Under the pieces are notes generated by a model. It was not told the DNA's origin. It saw only the letters and a program-made list of their open reading frames with translations, and ran no database searches. Positions 1 through 6,852 of a stretch of DNA of 10,858 nt are shown in pieces. The DNA lies in contig JAUXNL010000352.1 in assembly GCA_030684415.1 (NCBI GenBank), positions 1 through 10,858 of the forward strand. The letters run 5' to 3'. Both the position numbers and the translations under genes were made by a program. Source of the stretch: Moraxellaceae bacterium (GTDB taxonomy: Bacteria > Pseudomonadota > Gammaproteobacteria > Pseudomonadales > Moraxellaceae). Each line of letters opens with the position of its first letter. Positions within the stretch are counted from its first letter, which is position 1.

Positions 1-211
1 GCCTTACAACTCTGAGAAAATACTGCTCTGCGCCCAAAAGCCCAAATGAAAACACAATCGAAACGTATGTCACTAGCAGAGCAAAAAGACCAAAATCCGT
101 GGCCGACAGCGTACTTTTCAGAAGAATTGTAGAAAGCATGAGTCCAACTGCACCCGCAATCATTATCAAAAGCGGCATATGCAGTCGAAAGACCTTTACA
201 ATGCTCAGCAT
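1..211 (-). CDS. Probable polysaccharide flippase (Wzx-like membrane protein), C-terminus cut by window edge
   Basis: This is an open frame of 70 codons that leaves the window at position 1, so only the N-terminus is seen. Translating the minus strand by hand gives a hydrophobic protein: a short basic start (MLSIVKVFRLHMP), a first membrane segment around residues 13-32, the stretch LSATDFGLFALLVTY, and a second segment around residues 43-60 followed by GAEQYFLRVVR. A start of this shape, with an 'S..DFG.FA' turn between the first two helices, is typical of Wzx/MATE-type exporters that move lipid-linked sugar units across the inner membrane. The start is ATG at 211; the codon just before it is a stop, so no longer form exists unless an internal start is used. 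It begins 4 bases after the wecC stop, suggesting translational coupling in the same operon. The family call rests on topology and context only; another polytopic protein of the cluster, such as a polymerase, is possible. Confidence 0.6.
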   Translation of the reverse strand, partial: MLSIVKVFRLHMPLLIMIAGAVGLMLSTILLKSTLSATDFGLFALLVTYVSIVFSFGLLGAEQYFLRVVR

Positions 212-215
212 CAGC

Positions 216-1448
216 CTACTGCCACATGCCGCGCGTATCAATCACAGTCCCACCAAATGAGAGCAGCTTGGCATCCTTGAATGAAGAGTGATCTACCAGC
301 AATACAACAATATTCGCCTGTTGCAAGGCATCATCCATTGCGAGCATCACAGCCCCCTCAAGATTTAAAGGTAGTCGACTGATATTAGGCTCAACCACTA
401 GCACCTGCCCGATTCGTTCTTCTAATAGATCATGGACGATTTCCATTGCCGGACTCTCTCTCAAATCGTCAATATCCGCTTTAAACGACAACCCCAAGCA
501 TGCAATAACAGGATTAGCATGAACTTTTGCCGCCAAGCGGACTTTCTCTACTACCCAGTCGGGCTTACGATCATTTACCTCACGTGCGGTGCTAATTAAC
601 TTGGCATCGTCTGGCGCTGATGCCACAATAAACCACGGATCTACTGCTATACAGTGCCCTCCAACGCCAGGACCTGGTTGCAGAATATTCACACGGGGAT
701 GCCGATTGGCCAGCTTTATTAGCTCCCACACATTAATATCCAACTTGTCACATATAATTGAGAGCTCATTAGCAAAAGCAATATTTACATCGCGAAAGGA
801 GTTCTCCGTCAACTTGCACATTTCGGCAGTACGAGCATTAGTAACTACGCACTCGCCCTTGACGAACAATTTGTATAAATCAACAGCGGCCTGAGAGCAC
901 TTAGGCGTCATACCGCCAATCACACGGTCATTGTTTACCAATTCAACCAGAACCTTGCCTGGCAATACGCGCTCTGGGCAATGCGCCACACGAATATCGG
1001 CGCCCTCACCTACTTGCTGAGGAAAAGTGAGGTCCGGACGCGCCTCTGCCAGCCATGCGGCCATTTGTTCGGTTGCCCCCACCGGAGAGGTAGACTCCAG
1101 TATGACCAAATTACCCTTCTGGAGAACAGGAGCAATCGCCATGGACGCAGCTTGGATATACCTCAGATCAGGCTGCTTGTCCTCCTTGAACGGAGTGGGC
1201 ACCGCCACGATGAAGGCATCAGCCTGTTCAGGGATAGTTGTAGCCCTAAGATTGCCGGACTGCACCACAGAGCGCACCACAATATCCAGATCGGGCTCGA
1301 TGATGTGGACCCCACCACTATTGATGGTGTTTACTGCACTCTGATTCACATCAACCCCGATCACCTTTAAGCCGCGAGAGGCAAAGGTGGCGGCAGTCGG
1401 CAGACCAATATAGCCCAGACCAATAACGGAAAGAGATTCAATCTTCAT
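216..1448 (-). CDS. wecC: UDP-N-acetyl-D-mannosamine dehydrogenase
   Basis: This cytoplasmic enzyme oxidises UDP-ManNAc to UDP-ManNAcA using two NAD+, giving an acidic sugar donor for surface polysaccharide. The 410-residue protein is close to the usual length. It shows the N-terminal Rossmann motif GLGYIG at residues 10-15, the substrate-contact stretch KLTENSFRDVNIAFANE (212-228), the catalytic cysteine Cys266 inside PGVGGHCIAVDPWF, and the C-terminal FKADIDDLRESPAMEI (322-337), all characteristic of the UDP-glucose/GDP-mannose dehydrogenase family. The surrounding ANRHPRVNILQPGPGVGGHC matches what I know of E. coli WecC, which favours ManNAc over glucose as substrate. The ATG at 1448 has a good ribosome site (AAAGGAC, 8 bases upstream). 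The gene starts 27 bases after the wecB stop, so the two form an operon in pathway order. It is visibly AT-richer than the cys and liv genes. A UDP-GlcNAc dehydrogenase (WbpA-like) is the main alternative, but the wecB neighbour argues against it. Confidence 0.93.
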   Translation of the reverse strand: MKIESLSVIGLGYIGLPTAATFASRGLKVIGVDVNQSAVNTINSGGVHIIEPDLDIVVRSVVQSGNLRATTIPEQADAFIVAVPTPFKEDKQPDLRYIQAASMAIAPVLQKGNLVILESTSPVGATEQMAAWLAEARPDLTFPQQVGEGADIRVAHCPERVLPGKVLVELVNNDRVIGGMTPKCSQAAVDLYKLFVKGECVVTNARTAEMCKLTENSFRDVNIAFANELSIICDKLDINVWELIKLANRHPRVNILQPGPGVGGHCIAVDPWFIVASAPDDAKLISTAREVNDRKPDWVVEKVRLAAKVHANPVIACLGLSFKADIDDLRESPAMEIVHDLLEERIGQVLVVEPNISRLPLNLEGAVMLAMDDALQQANIVVLLVDHSSFKDAKLLSFGGTVIDTRGMWQ

Positions 1449-1475
1449 GTAGCTGTCCTTTTGAAAAACTTTGAA

Positions 1476-2609
1476 TTAATGAGCAAGCAGCGCTTTCACG
1501 ATACGCTCGCAAGCATGGCCATCGCCATAAGGATTATGCGAGAACGCCATAGCCTGATATGCGGCCTGATCCGTGAGAAGTCGGGTAGTTTCCCGGCAAA
1601 TGGCATCGACATCGGTGCCTACCAGTTTAACAGTGCCAGCTGCCACTGCCTCGGGCCGCTCGGTGGTATCACGCATTACCAACACAGGCTTACCGAGCGA
1701 GGGAGCCTCTTCCTGAATACCCCCCGAATCGGTAAGAATGACAGTGCTTTTGTCCATCAAGTACACGAACGGCAAATAATCCTGTGGCTCGATCAGATAC
1801 ACGTTATCAATGTCACCCAGCAATCGCTTGACGGGCTCTTGTACGTTGGGATTCAGGTGAACGGGGTACAAGACCTGCACATCCACGTTTTCCTGAGCAA
1901 TACGGGCCAAGGCTTCGCAAATACGCTCAAAACCGCCACCAAAGTTTTCACGTCGATGACCGGTTACGAGAACGAGGCGCTTGCGGCTATCCAAAAAAAC
2001 AAACCTCTCAGCAAATTGCTGCTGCAGCGCAGCTCCTGAATTAATCTTCTCCCGAACCTGCAACAAAGCATCAATCACCGTATTGCCAGTGACGAAAACA
2101 GACTCCGGACTCACCCCCTCTCGTAGTAAATTATCACTCGAGGTCAGTGTGGGGGCAAAATGCCAGTTAGCCAGTACGCCGGTGAGCCTGCGATTGGCCT
2201 CTTCCGGCCAAGGGGAATACAGGTTACCAGTACGTAGACCAGCCTCGACATGGCCAATAGCAATACGCTGATAAAACGCGGCCAATGAGGCGGCAAAAGT
2301 GGTTGAAGTGTCGCCATGCACCAGTACCACGTCTGGTTTCCACTCGGAAAAAACCGTCTTCAGACCTTGCAATACCCCTGCAGTAATATCTGTTAGGTCC
2401 TGACCTGGCCGCATCAAGTTGAGGTCAAACTCAGGCTCGATTCCAAAAAGCTCCAAGACTTGATCCAGCATTTGTCGATGCTGCGCAGTCACACAAACGC
2501 GGGCATCGAAAGCATCATGAGCCTTGAGCGCTTTGACCAATGGCGCCATCTTGATAGCCTCCGGGCGCGTCCCGAACACCAGTAAAACTTTTTTGACTTC
2601 CTTCGTCAC
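1476..2609 (-). CDS. wecB: UDP-N-acetylglucosamine 2-epimerase (non-hydrolysing), GTG start
   Basis: This cytoplasmic enzyme interconverts UDP-GlcNAc and UDP-ManNAc, supplying the substrate of the WecC encoded just downstream. The 377 residues match the family length. Seen in order: FGTRPEAIKMAPL (12-24), HGDTSTT with Asp100, GHVEAGLRTG with Glu122, PEE with Glu136, TGHRREN with His218, and TDSGGIQEEAP (293-303), the nucleotide-binding loop. Asp100, Glu122, Glu136 and His218 align with Asp95, Glu117, Glu131 and His213 of the E. coli enzyme, so it should be active. The start is GTG at 2609, backed by a strong ribosome site (AAGGGG, 6 bases away); no in-frame ATG nearby would preserve the N-terminal strand. 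It appears to be the first gene of the leftward polysaccharide operon, with 540 gene-free bases in front of it. The non-catalytic-histidine hydrolysing type (NeuC) is excluded by length and motifs. Confidence 0.95.
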   Translation of the reverse strand: MTKEVKKVLLVFGTRPEAIKMAPLVKALKAHDAFDARVCVTAQHRQMLDQVLELFGIEPEFDLNLMRPGQDLTDITAGVLQGLKTVFSEWKPDVVLVHGDTSTTFAASLAAFYQRIAIGHVEAGLRTGNLYSPWPEEANRRLTGVLANWHFAPTLTSSDNLLREGVSPESVFVTGNTVIDALLQVREKINSGAALQQQFAERFVFLDSRKRLVLVTGHRRENFGGGFERICEALARIAQENVDVQVLYPVHLNPNVQEPVKRLLGDIDNVYLIEPQDYLPFVYLMDKSTVILTDSGGIQEEAPSLGKPVLVMRDTTERPEAVAAGTVKLVGTDVDAICRETTRLLTDQAAYQAMAFSHNPYGDGHACERIVKALLAH

Positions 2610-2615
2610 GTTGAT

Positions 2616-2621
2616 CCCCTT
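2616..2621 (-). promoter_or_regulatory. Ribosome binding site fixing the wecB GTG start
   Basis: The minus strand reads AAGGGG here, 6 bases before the GTG at 2609. This strong match to the anti-Shine-Dalgarno sequence supports GTG as the true start. Confidence 0.7.
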
Positions 2622-2642
2622 GTTAGTACCGTGAACTTTTTC

Positions 2643-2669
2643 ATTTTATGCCAGCAACAATGAACTCAA
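2643..2669 (-). promoter_or_regulatory. Possible sigma-70-type promoter for wecB operon (weak)
   Basis: On the minus strand a -10-like TAAAAT (2648-2643) lies 34 bases before the wecB start. A -35-like TTGAGT (2669-2664) precedes it with a 15-base spacer, which is short. A better -35 (TTGACA, 2677-2672) is also present but its 23-base spacer is too long. The position is right for a promoter of the cluster, but the match is weak. Confidence 0.25.
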
Positions 2670-3149
2670 GATGTCAAAGCCTTAACAATTAGCGGCGATT
2701 TCTTGAGGCGGATAACACCTGAATGCAAAGGTACTCAAGCATTTTTCCTTTTTTGATTCTGCATTCAAGCAATACCAATGCCGCTCAAAGCGCAGGAGGG
2801 GGAGTAGTCCACATCCGCCGTAGCCATTTGAATCACTGCTTTATGGCAACCGACTGCTTGCTTGTTGAGACGCTCATCTTCACGAAAACCCTGCCTGGGT
2901 TTGCACTGCGAGTGATACCCCAAAGCTCTGCCACCGAACGCTGAGCATGCAGAGCCTGATCATATCGAGAGCTCAGGACAGCGCCCTTTCTAGCTTGTTG
3001 CCCCCCCAATTACCAAGACTCAGATCTACAATGCGGAAGGCACCGCTTAAGCGCGCCGAACTATATCAGAGTCGTCCGGAGCGGTTCACCCCAGATGAAG
3101 ACTGAAGCAAGAGCGCAAAATTGAGTGTGTGGCTGCGTATATTGCTCGG

Positions 3150-4580
3150 CTACGCCTGCCACTCCCTCACCCCCCACTCTGGATAGTGCTCACGCACAAA
3201 CGCATGCAAATCCCGTTCCGGAATCCCCTTGAGCAGGGCCTCTATGTGCGCACGCTGCAAGCCAGCATCGGCCTGAGCGGCGGCGGCCACCATGCCTGCG
3301 CCGGCCGTGGCATTAGACAACCGGTCGATGACAATCAGGCTGCCGGTGCCACGACAGATGCGGTAAGCATCGAACACCACCGGGGCATTGACGACAATCC
3401 GGCACAACCCGATCTCGTTAAGGCTCAGCTGGTCAGCTTCGGCATGGGCCAGCGAGTTGACCTCGATACGGTGCAGGATACGCTCGACTCGGCCAAACAC
3501 GGTCTTGCCGGCCAGCTTGAAAGCGTACTCCTTGCCCGGCGCCAGCGGGTTCTCGTTCATCCAGACAATGTGGGCATCAAACGCCTGCGACACATTGGGC
3601 AGGGTGTCATCGGCCCGCACGATCATGTCTCCACGGGAGATATCGATCTCACGATCCAGCGTTACCGTGACGGCCTGACCCACAAACGCAGAAGGCGTCT
3701 CGGCACTGGCGGTCAGCACGGTCTTGACCACCGCCTGCTTGCCGGAAGGCAGCGCAGTAATGGTGTCGCCCTGCCGAATCTCACCGGCGGCAATGGTGCC
3801 GCAAAAGCCGCGGAAGTCGAGGTTAGGCCGGTTCACGAATTGCACCGGCAGGCGGAAAGCGTCGAGCGTGGTGTCGTGCGTTATCTGCACGGACTCCAGT
3901 TGCTCCATCAGCGTCTGGCCGACGTACCAAGGGGTGCGCTCGCTGCGCGTCACCACGTTGTCGCCGCGCAAGGCCGACAGCGGCACGAACTGGATATCGG
4001 GAATGTGCAGGTCGCTGGCAAACGCAGTGTAATCATCACGGATGCGGTTGAAGACGTCTTCGCTGAAGTCGACGATATCCATCTTGTTGATGGCGACGAT
4101 CACATGGCGGATACCGAGCAGGCTGACGATATAGCTGTGCCGGCGCGTTTGCGTCTGCACGCCGTAGCGGGCATCGATCAGGATGATGGCCAGGTTGCTG
4201 GTGGACGCACCCGTCGCCATGTTGCGCGTGTACTGCTCGTGGCCCGGGCAGTCGGCAATGATGAACTTGCGCTTTTCGGTGGAAAAATAACGATAGGCCA
4301 CATCGATGGTGATGCCCTGCTCGCGCTCAGCCTGCAAGCCGTCCACCAGCAGTGCCAGATCGATTTCCTGGTCGGTGGTATTGAACTTTTGCGAGTCTTT
4401 CTGGATGGCGGCGAGCTGGTCTTCGAAAATCAGCTTCGAGTCATGCAGAAGGCGGCCGATCAGGGTGGACTTGCCATCATCTACGTTACCGCAGGTGATG
4501 AAGCGCAGCAGATCCTTGTTTTCGTGCTGCTTGAGGTAGCCAAGGATGTCGTCGGCAATCAGGTCGGACTGGTGGGACAT
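3150..4580 (-). CDS. cysN: Sulfate adenylyltransferase subunit 1 (GTPase subunit)
   Basis: CysN is the GTPase partner of CysD; GTP hydrolysis drives formation of adenosine 5'-phosphosulfate (APS) from ATP and sulfate in the cytoplasm, the first step of sulfate assimilation. The 476-residue protein has all GTPase boxes of the elongation-factor family: P-loop GNVDDGKST (31-39), the switch-I region EREQGITID (85-93), DCPGH (110-114), NKMD (165-168) and SAL (202-204), followed by two beta-barrel domains to the end. The length equals stand-alone CysN of E. coli; there is no C-terminal APS kinase (CysC) domain as in NodQ-type fusions. The ATG at 4580 has only a poor ribosome site, and 126 bases containing a palindromic repeat separate it from cysD, so its translation may lag that of CysD. 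It ends with TAG at 3150-3152. No cysC is present nearby. Confidence 0.95.
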   Translation of the reverse strand: MSHQSDLIADDILGYLKQHENKDLLRFITCGNVDDGKSTLIGRLLHDSKLIFEDQLAAIQKDSQKFNTTDQEIDLALLVDGLQAEREQGITIDVAYRYFSTEKRKFIIADCPGHEQYTRNMATGASTSNLAIILIDARYGVQTQTRRHSYIVSLLGIRHVIVAINKMDIVDFSEDVFNRIRDDYTAFASDLHIPDIQFVPLSALRGDNVVTRSERTPWYVGQTLMEQLESVQITHDTTLDAFRLPVQFVNRPNLDFRGFCGTIAAGEIRQGDTITALPSGKQAVVKTVLTASAETPSAFVGQAVTVTLDREIDISRGDMIVRADDTLPNVSQAFDAHIVWMNENPLAPGKEYAFKLAGKTVFGRVERILHRIEVNSLAHAEADQLSLNEIGLCRIVVNAPVVFDAYRICRGTGSLIVIDRLSNATAGAGMVAAAAQADAGLQRAHIEALLKGIPERDLHAFVREHYPEWGVREWQA

Positions 4581-4610
4581 GGTGGTTTACCGTGATATTC
4601 GTTTGTTTTC

Positions 4611-4706
4611 CCCTCTCCCCACGCGTGGGGAGAGGGTCGGGGTGAAGGGTGATGGCGCGGGGCACCTCACCCGTCCCTCATCCCTGCTTGGCGGGGAGAA
4701 GGGGGA
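4611..4706. repeat. Palindromic G/C-rich intergenic repeat doublet between cysD and cysN
   Basis: The left unit is a perfect 26-base palindrome at 4611-4636: arms CCCTCTCCCC and GGGGAGAGGG around ACGCGT, followed by a tail TCGGGGTGAAGGG. The right unit is an imperfect, inverted copy of the same design: read on the minus strand from 4706 it gives CCCTTCTCCCC, a short loop, then GGGATGAGGGACGGGTGAGG. The tails of the two units can also pair with each other (GGGTGA near 4640 with TCACCC near 4666-4671). This design resembles REP-like repeats with 'CCCTCTCCCC ... GGGGAGAGGG' arms that are scattered between genes in many proteobacteria. It abuts the cysD stop codon exactly. In the mRNA it should form stable hairpins that may slow decay of the cysD part or lower cysN expression; that role is inference. 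Confidence 0.85.
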
Positions 4707-5636
4707 TCAGAAATAACCTTCCATCTTTTTCTTTTCCATCGAGCCGGACGAGTCGTGGTCAATCACACGCCCCTGCCGCTCTGAGGTCTTGGTCAGCAAC
4801 ATTTCCTGGATGACCTCCGGCAACGTGGCCGCCGTCGACTCCACGGCGCCCGTCAGCGGATAACAACCGAGAGTACGAAAACGCACCGACTTGGTCTGGA
4901 TGCTGGCTTTCTCTTCTTCCGAGAGGTACTGAAGAATGCGGTCGTCGTCGATCATGATGAGTGTGCCATCACGTTCGATCACCGGACGCGGGGCCGCAAA
5001 ATACAGCGGCACGATTTCGATGTTTTCCAGAAAGATGTACTGCCAGATATCCAGCTCGGTCCAGTTGGACAGCGGGAAAACGCGGATGCTCTCGCCCTTG
5101 TCGATCTTGGAGTTGTAGATGTTCCAGAGCTCGGGGCGCTGGCTTTTCGGGTCCCAGCGGTGATTGCGGTCGCGGAAGGAGTACACACGCTCCTTCGCAC
5201 GCGACTTCTCTTCATCACGGCGTGCGCCACCGAAAGCTGCATCAAACTTGTGCTTGTTGAGCGCCTGCTTGAGGCCTTCCGTTTTCATCACATCCGTATG
5301 CTTGGCACTACCGGCCGTAAAGGGATTGATACCCGCTTTCACGCCCTCTTCGTTGATGTGGACGATCAGGTCCCAGCCATGCTTCTTGGACATGTATTCG
5401 CGGAACTTGATCATTTCCTGGAATTTCCAGGTGGTGTCCACATGCATCAGCGGGAACGGCGGCTTGCCGGGCGCGAAAGCTTTCAACGCCAGATGCAGCA
5501 TCACGGCTGAGTCTTTGCCGATCGAGTAGAGCATCACCGGGTTTTCAAACTCAGCGGCGACTTCGCGGATGATGTGGATCGATTCCGCCTCAAGCTGCTT
5601 GAGATGGGTGAGCCGGTGTTCAGGAAGCGTTGCCAT
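4707..5636 (-). CDS. cysD: Sulfate adenylyltransferase subunit 2 (catalytic subunit)
   Basis: CysD carries the ATP-sulfate adenylyl transfer site of ATP sulfurylase and works as a complex with CysN in the cytoplasm. The 309-residue protein (E. coli: 302) shows the PP-loop SIGKDS (38-43) of the adenylyl-transferase/PAPS-reductase superfamily. Other family blocks are THLKQLEAESIHIIREVAAEF near the N-terminus, GSAKHTDVMKTEGLKQAL (109-126), AAFGGARRDEEKSRAKER (133-150), NWTELDIWQYI (191-201), RTLGCYPLTGAVES (254-267) and the C-terminal SERQGRVID with SMEKKKMEGYF. I chose ATG 5636 rather than the in-frame ATG at 5651, because CAGGC lies just upstream of 5636 while nothing like a ribosome site precedes 5651, and because the shorter form fits known homologues. 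It is the first gene of the cysD-cysN unit and is divergent from a LysR-family regulator that probably controls it. Confidence 0.96.
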   Translation of the reverse strand: MATLPEHRLTHLKQLEAESIHIIREVAAEFENPVMLYSIGKDSAVMLHLALKAFAPGKPPFPLMHVDTTWKFQEMIKFREYMSKKHGWDLIVHINEEGVKAGINPFTAGSAKHTDVMKTEGLKQALNKHKFDAAFGGARRDEEKSRAKERVYSFRDRNHRWDPKSQRPELWNIYNSKIDKGESIRVFPLSNWTELDIWQYIFLENIEIVPLYFAAPRPVIERDGTLIMIDDDRILQYLSEEEKASIQTKSVRFRTLGCYPLTGAVESTAATLPEVIQEMLLTKTSERQGRVIDHDSSGSMEKKKMEGYF

Positions 5637-5729
5637 GTGTTGCCTGCACATAAATGAGGGAAATGATCGTCAGCCGCGCCGGGCAGCCCCCGGGGGCGTA
5701 GTGCCGCGCACTCTAGGCGATTGCAGTCA

Positions 5730-5757
5730 TTTATGGAATCATGAGTTTTACATGCAA
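5730..5757 (-). promoter_or_regulatory. Candidate cysD promoter
   Basis: On the minus strand TTGCAT (5757-5752) and CATAAA (5735-5730) are 16 bases apart, each matching 4 of 6 bases of the sigma-70 -35 and -10 consensus. This would place transcription start about 85 bases before the cysD ATG. It overlaps the dyad at 5732-5763, as expected for a regulated promoter. The match is moderate and unproved. Confidence 0.35.
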
Positions 5758-5763
5758 TCCATA
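5732..5763. promoter_or_regulatory. Dyad in the cysD/lysR divergent region, candidate regulator binding site
   Basis: Outer arms TATGGA (5732-5737) and TCCATA (5758-5763) are perfect inverted repeats. Inside them are two copies of CATG (5740-5743 and 5751-5754), placed almost symmetrically around an AT-rich centre. LysR-family proteins typically bind long imperfect dyads, with T-N11-A cores, between their own gene and the divergent target. The site ends 11 bases before the regulator's ATG, so binding could also repress the regulator itself. Confidence 0.4.
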
Positions 5764-5774
5764 GACTAAAGACT

Positions 5775-6695
5775 ATGTACAGACAGTCCCTGCTCCGCGC
5801 CACCCACCAGCAGCTCCGGGCATTTGAGGCCACCGCCCGCCTGCTCTCCATGACGCGGGCGGCCGAGGAATTGCACACCTCGCAGCCGACCATCTCCATC
5901 CAGTTGCGAGAGCTGGCCGACAACGTGGGCATGCCCCTCTTCGAGCAACAGGGGCGACGGCTGCATCTGACCGAGGCCGGCCGGGAGCTGCAGGAAACCG
6001 TGCGCGAGGTATTTGCCATCTGGGGGCGATTCGAGGCCCGCATTGCCGAACTGCAGGGCGTGCAACGGGGCACCCTGCGGCTGGCGGCCGTCACCACGGC
6101 CGAATACCTGCTGCCACAGTTGCTCGGGCCGTTCTGCGACACCTATCCTGGTGTAGAGGTAGAGCTGGCGGTGGAAAATCGCAGCACCATTCTGCAGCGC
6201 CTGGCACAGGACATGGACGACCTCACCGTCATCATGATCCCACCGGAGGGGGCTCGGTTACGCGTGCTGCCTTTTGTGGATAACCCCTTGGTAGTGGTCG
6301 CTGCCGCCGGCCACCGGCTGGCCGGCAAACGTTGCTCGCTTGGGCAATTGCAGGAGGAGCGCTGGCTGTTGCGCGAACCCGGCTCCGGTGGCCGGCTGGT
6401 AGTGGAAGCACATTTCCGCGAACAGGGCTTTTCGCCTCGGGTAGCGATGGCGCTGGGCAGCAACGAGGCCATCAAACATGCCGTGGCCGGCGGGCTGGGC
6501 ATTACCATCCTGTCGCGTCATGCCCTTCAGGAAAGTGGCCAAGGCCTCACTGAGCTGAACGTGCGAGGCTTTCCGCTGCCCGGGCAATTCAGCTTTGTGA
6601 TGCGCGAAGGCCGGCGGCTATCGCCCGCCGCCGAGGCTTTTCTCGCCTTTGCGCGCGAAAAGCTCACCGCCCATGGCGCATCGTCACCGGCCTGA
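5775..6695 (+). CDS. LysR-family transcriptional regulator (CbbR/CysB-like), probable controller of cysDN
   Basis: This 306-residue protein has the standard LysR layout. An N-terminal winged helix-turn-helix spans about residues 10-70 (LRAFEATARLLSMTRAAEE, then SQPTISIQLRELADNVGMPL and LTEAGREL), a linker helix covers 72-95, and a periplasmic-binding-protein-like effector domain runs from about residue 98 (GTLRLAAVTTAEYLLPQLL) to the end. The HTH and the start of the effector domain most resemble the CbbR group, which also contains regulators of sulfur and nitrogen assimilation. The gene is divergent from cysD with 138 bases between the start codons, the usual arrangement for a LysR regulator and its target, so control of sulfate activation is a reasonable inference; the ligand is unknown. 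No cbb genes are in the window. The ribosome site before ATG 5775 is weak. It converges on cysQ with 157 bases between the stops. Confidence 0.85.
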   Translation: MYRQSLLRATHQQLRAFEATARLLSMTRAAEELHTSQPTISIQLRELADNVGMPLFEQQGRRLHLTEAGRELQETVREVFAIWGRFEARIAELQGVQRGTLRLAAVTTAEYLLPQLLGPFCDTYPGVEVELAVENRSTILQRLAQDMDDLTVIMIPPEGARLRVLPFVDNPLVVVAAAGHRLAGKRCSLGQLQEERWLLREPGSGGRLVVEAHFREQGFSPRVAMALGSNEAIKHAVAGGLGITILSRHALQESGQGLTELNVRGFPLPGQFSFVMREGRRLSPAAEAFLAFAREKLTAHGASSPA

Positions 6696-6719
6696 CGGTC
6701 ATCAACCGGATCGAGAAGC

Positions 6720-6733
6720 GCTCACGCTTGAGC
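6720..6733. terminator. Small hairpin after the lysR gene (weak terminator candidate)
   Basis: GCTCA and TGAGC form a perfect 5-base-pair stem around a 4-base loop, 25 bases past the regulator stop. It is followed by ACTTTCC, not a true T-run, so termination would be inefficient. Confidence 0.25.
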
Positions 6734-6774
6734 ACTTTCCGAGCCTTCAAAAAGAGGTTCTGAATAGCGGTGCC

Positions 6775-6789
6775 GGCAGGCGCCCTGCC
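6775..6789. terminator. G/C hairpin between convergent lysR and cysQ
   Basis: GGCAGG and CCTGCC form a 6-base-pair stem around a 3-base loop, centred in the 157-base space between two convergent genes. Neither strand has an adjacent T-run, so it is at best a pause site or a helper for rho-dependent ends. Confidence 0.25.
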
Positions 6790-6852
6790 CTACAGAAACA
6801 TCCATTGCCCGTCTCCGTGTTGCTCAAACGGCGTGAACATGCAGGCCAGACG

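Larger units (their letters stand above)
2610..3149. other. 540-base region without a supported gene, between cysN 3' end and wecB
   Basis: I see no convincing gene here. The longest open frame (2723-2944, plus strand, 73 codons) has no recognisable domain and no clear ribosome site. The region must carry the wecB promoter and the end of the cysN transcript. Structures seen: inverted arms GAATGCA/TGCATTC (2721-2727 and 2760-2766) flanking a T-rich stretch, inverted arms CTGAGC/GCTCAG (2941-2946 and 2971-2976), and a run of seven C at 3001-3007. None is followed by a T-run on the minus strand, so no firm cysN terminator is visible. I searched for the JUMPstart/ops element (GGCGGTAG) common before polysaccharide operons and did not find it on the wecB strand. 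The stretch may be a scar of past exchange of the polysaccharide locus. Confidence 0.6.

Noticed and set aside
1461..2039. A 192-codon plus-strand frame over wecB
   Set aside because: It lies opposite an intact wecB with all catalytic residues, and has no recognisable domain or ribosome site.
2723..2944. A 73-codon plus-strand frame in the space before wecB
   Set aside because: No domain, no ribosome site and no similarity I recognise. The opposite strand also has an open stretch that could not be tied to a transposase or other family.
3129..4595. A 488-codon plus-strand frame covering cysN
   Set aside because: It is antisense to a full, motif-complete cysN. Its translation is rich in His, Arg, Gly and Gln, with no domain, as expected from the complement of a biased G+C-rich gene.
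5637..5651. A five-residue longer CysD starting at ATG 5651
   Set aside because: No ribosome-site-like sequence precedes 5651, whereas CAGGC precedes 5636, and the shorter start fits the family length better.
5534..6142. A 202-codon minus-strand frame over the regulator and promoter region
   Set aside because: It is Ser/Arg/Cys-rich, antisense to the LysR gene, and would read through the cysD start region; a typical shadow frame.
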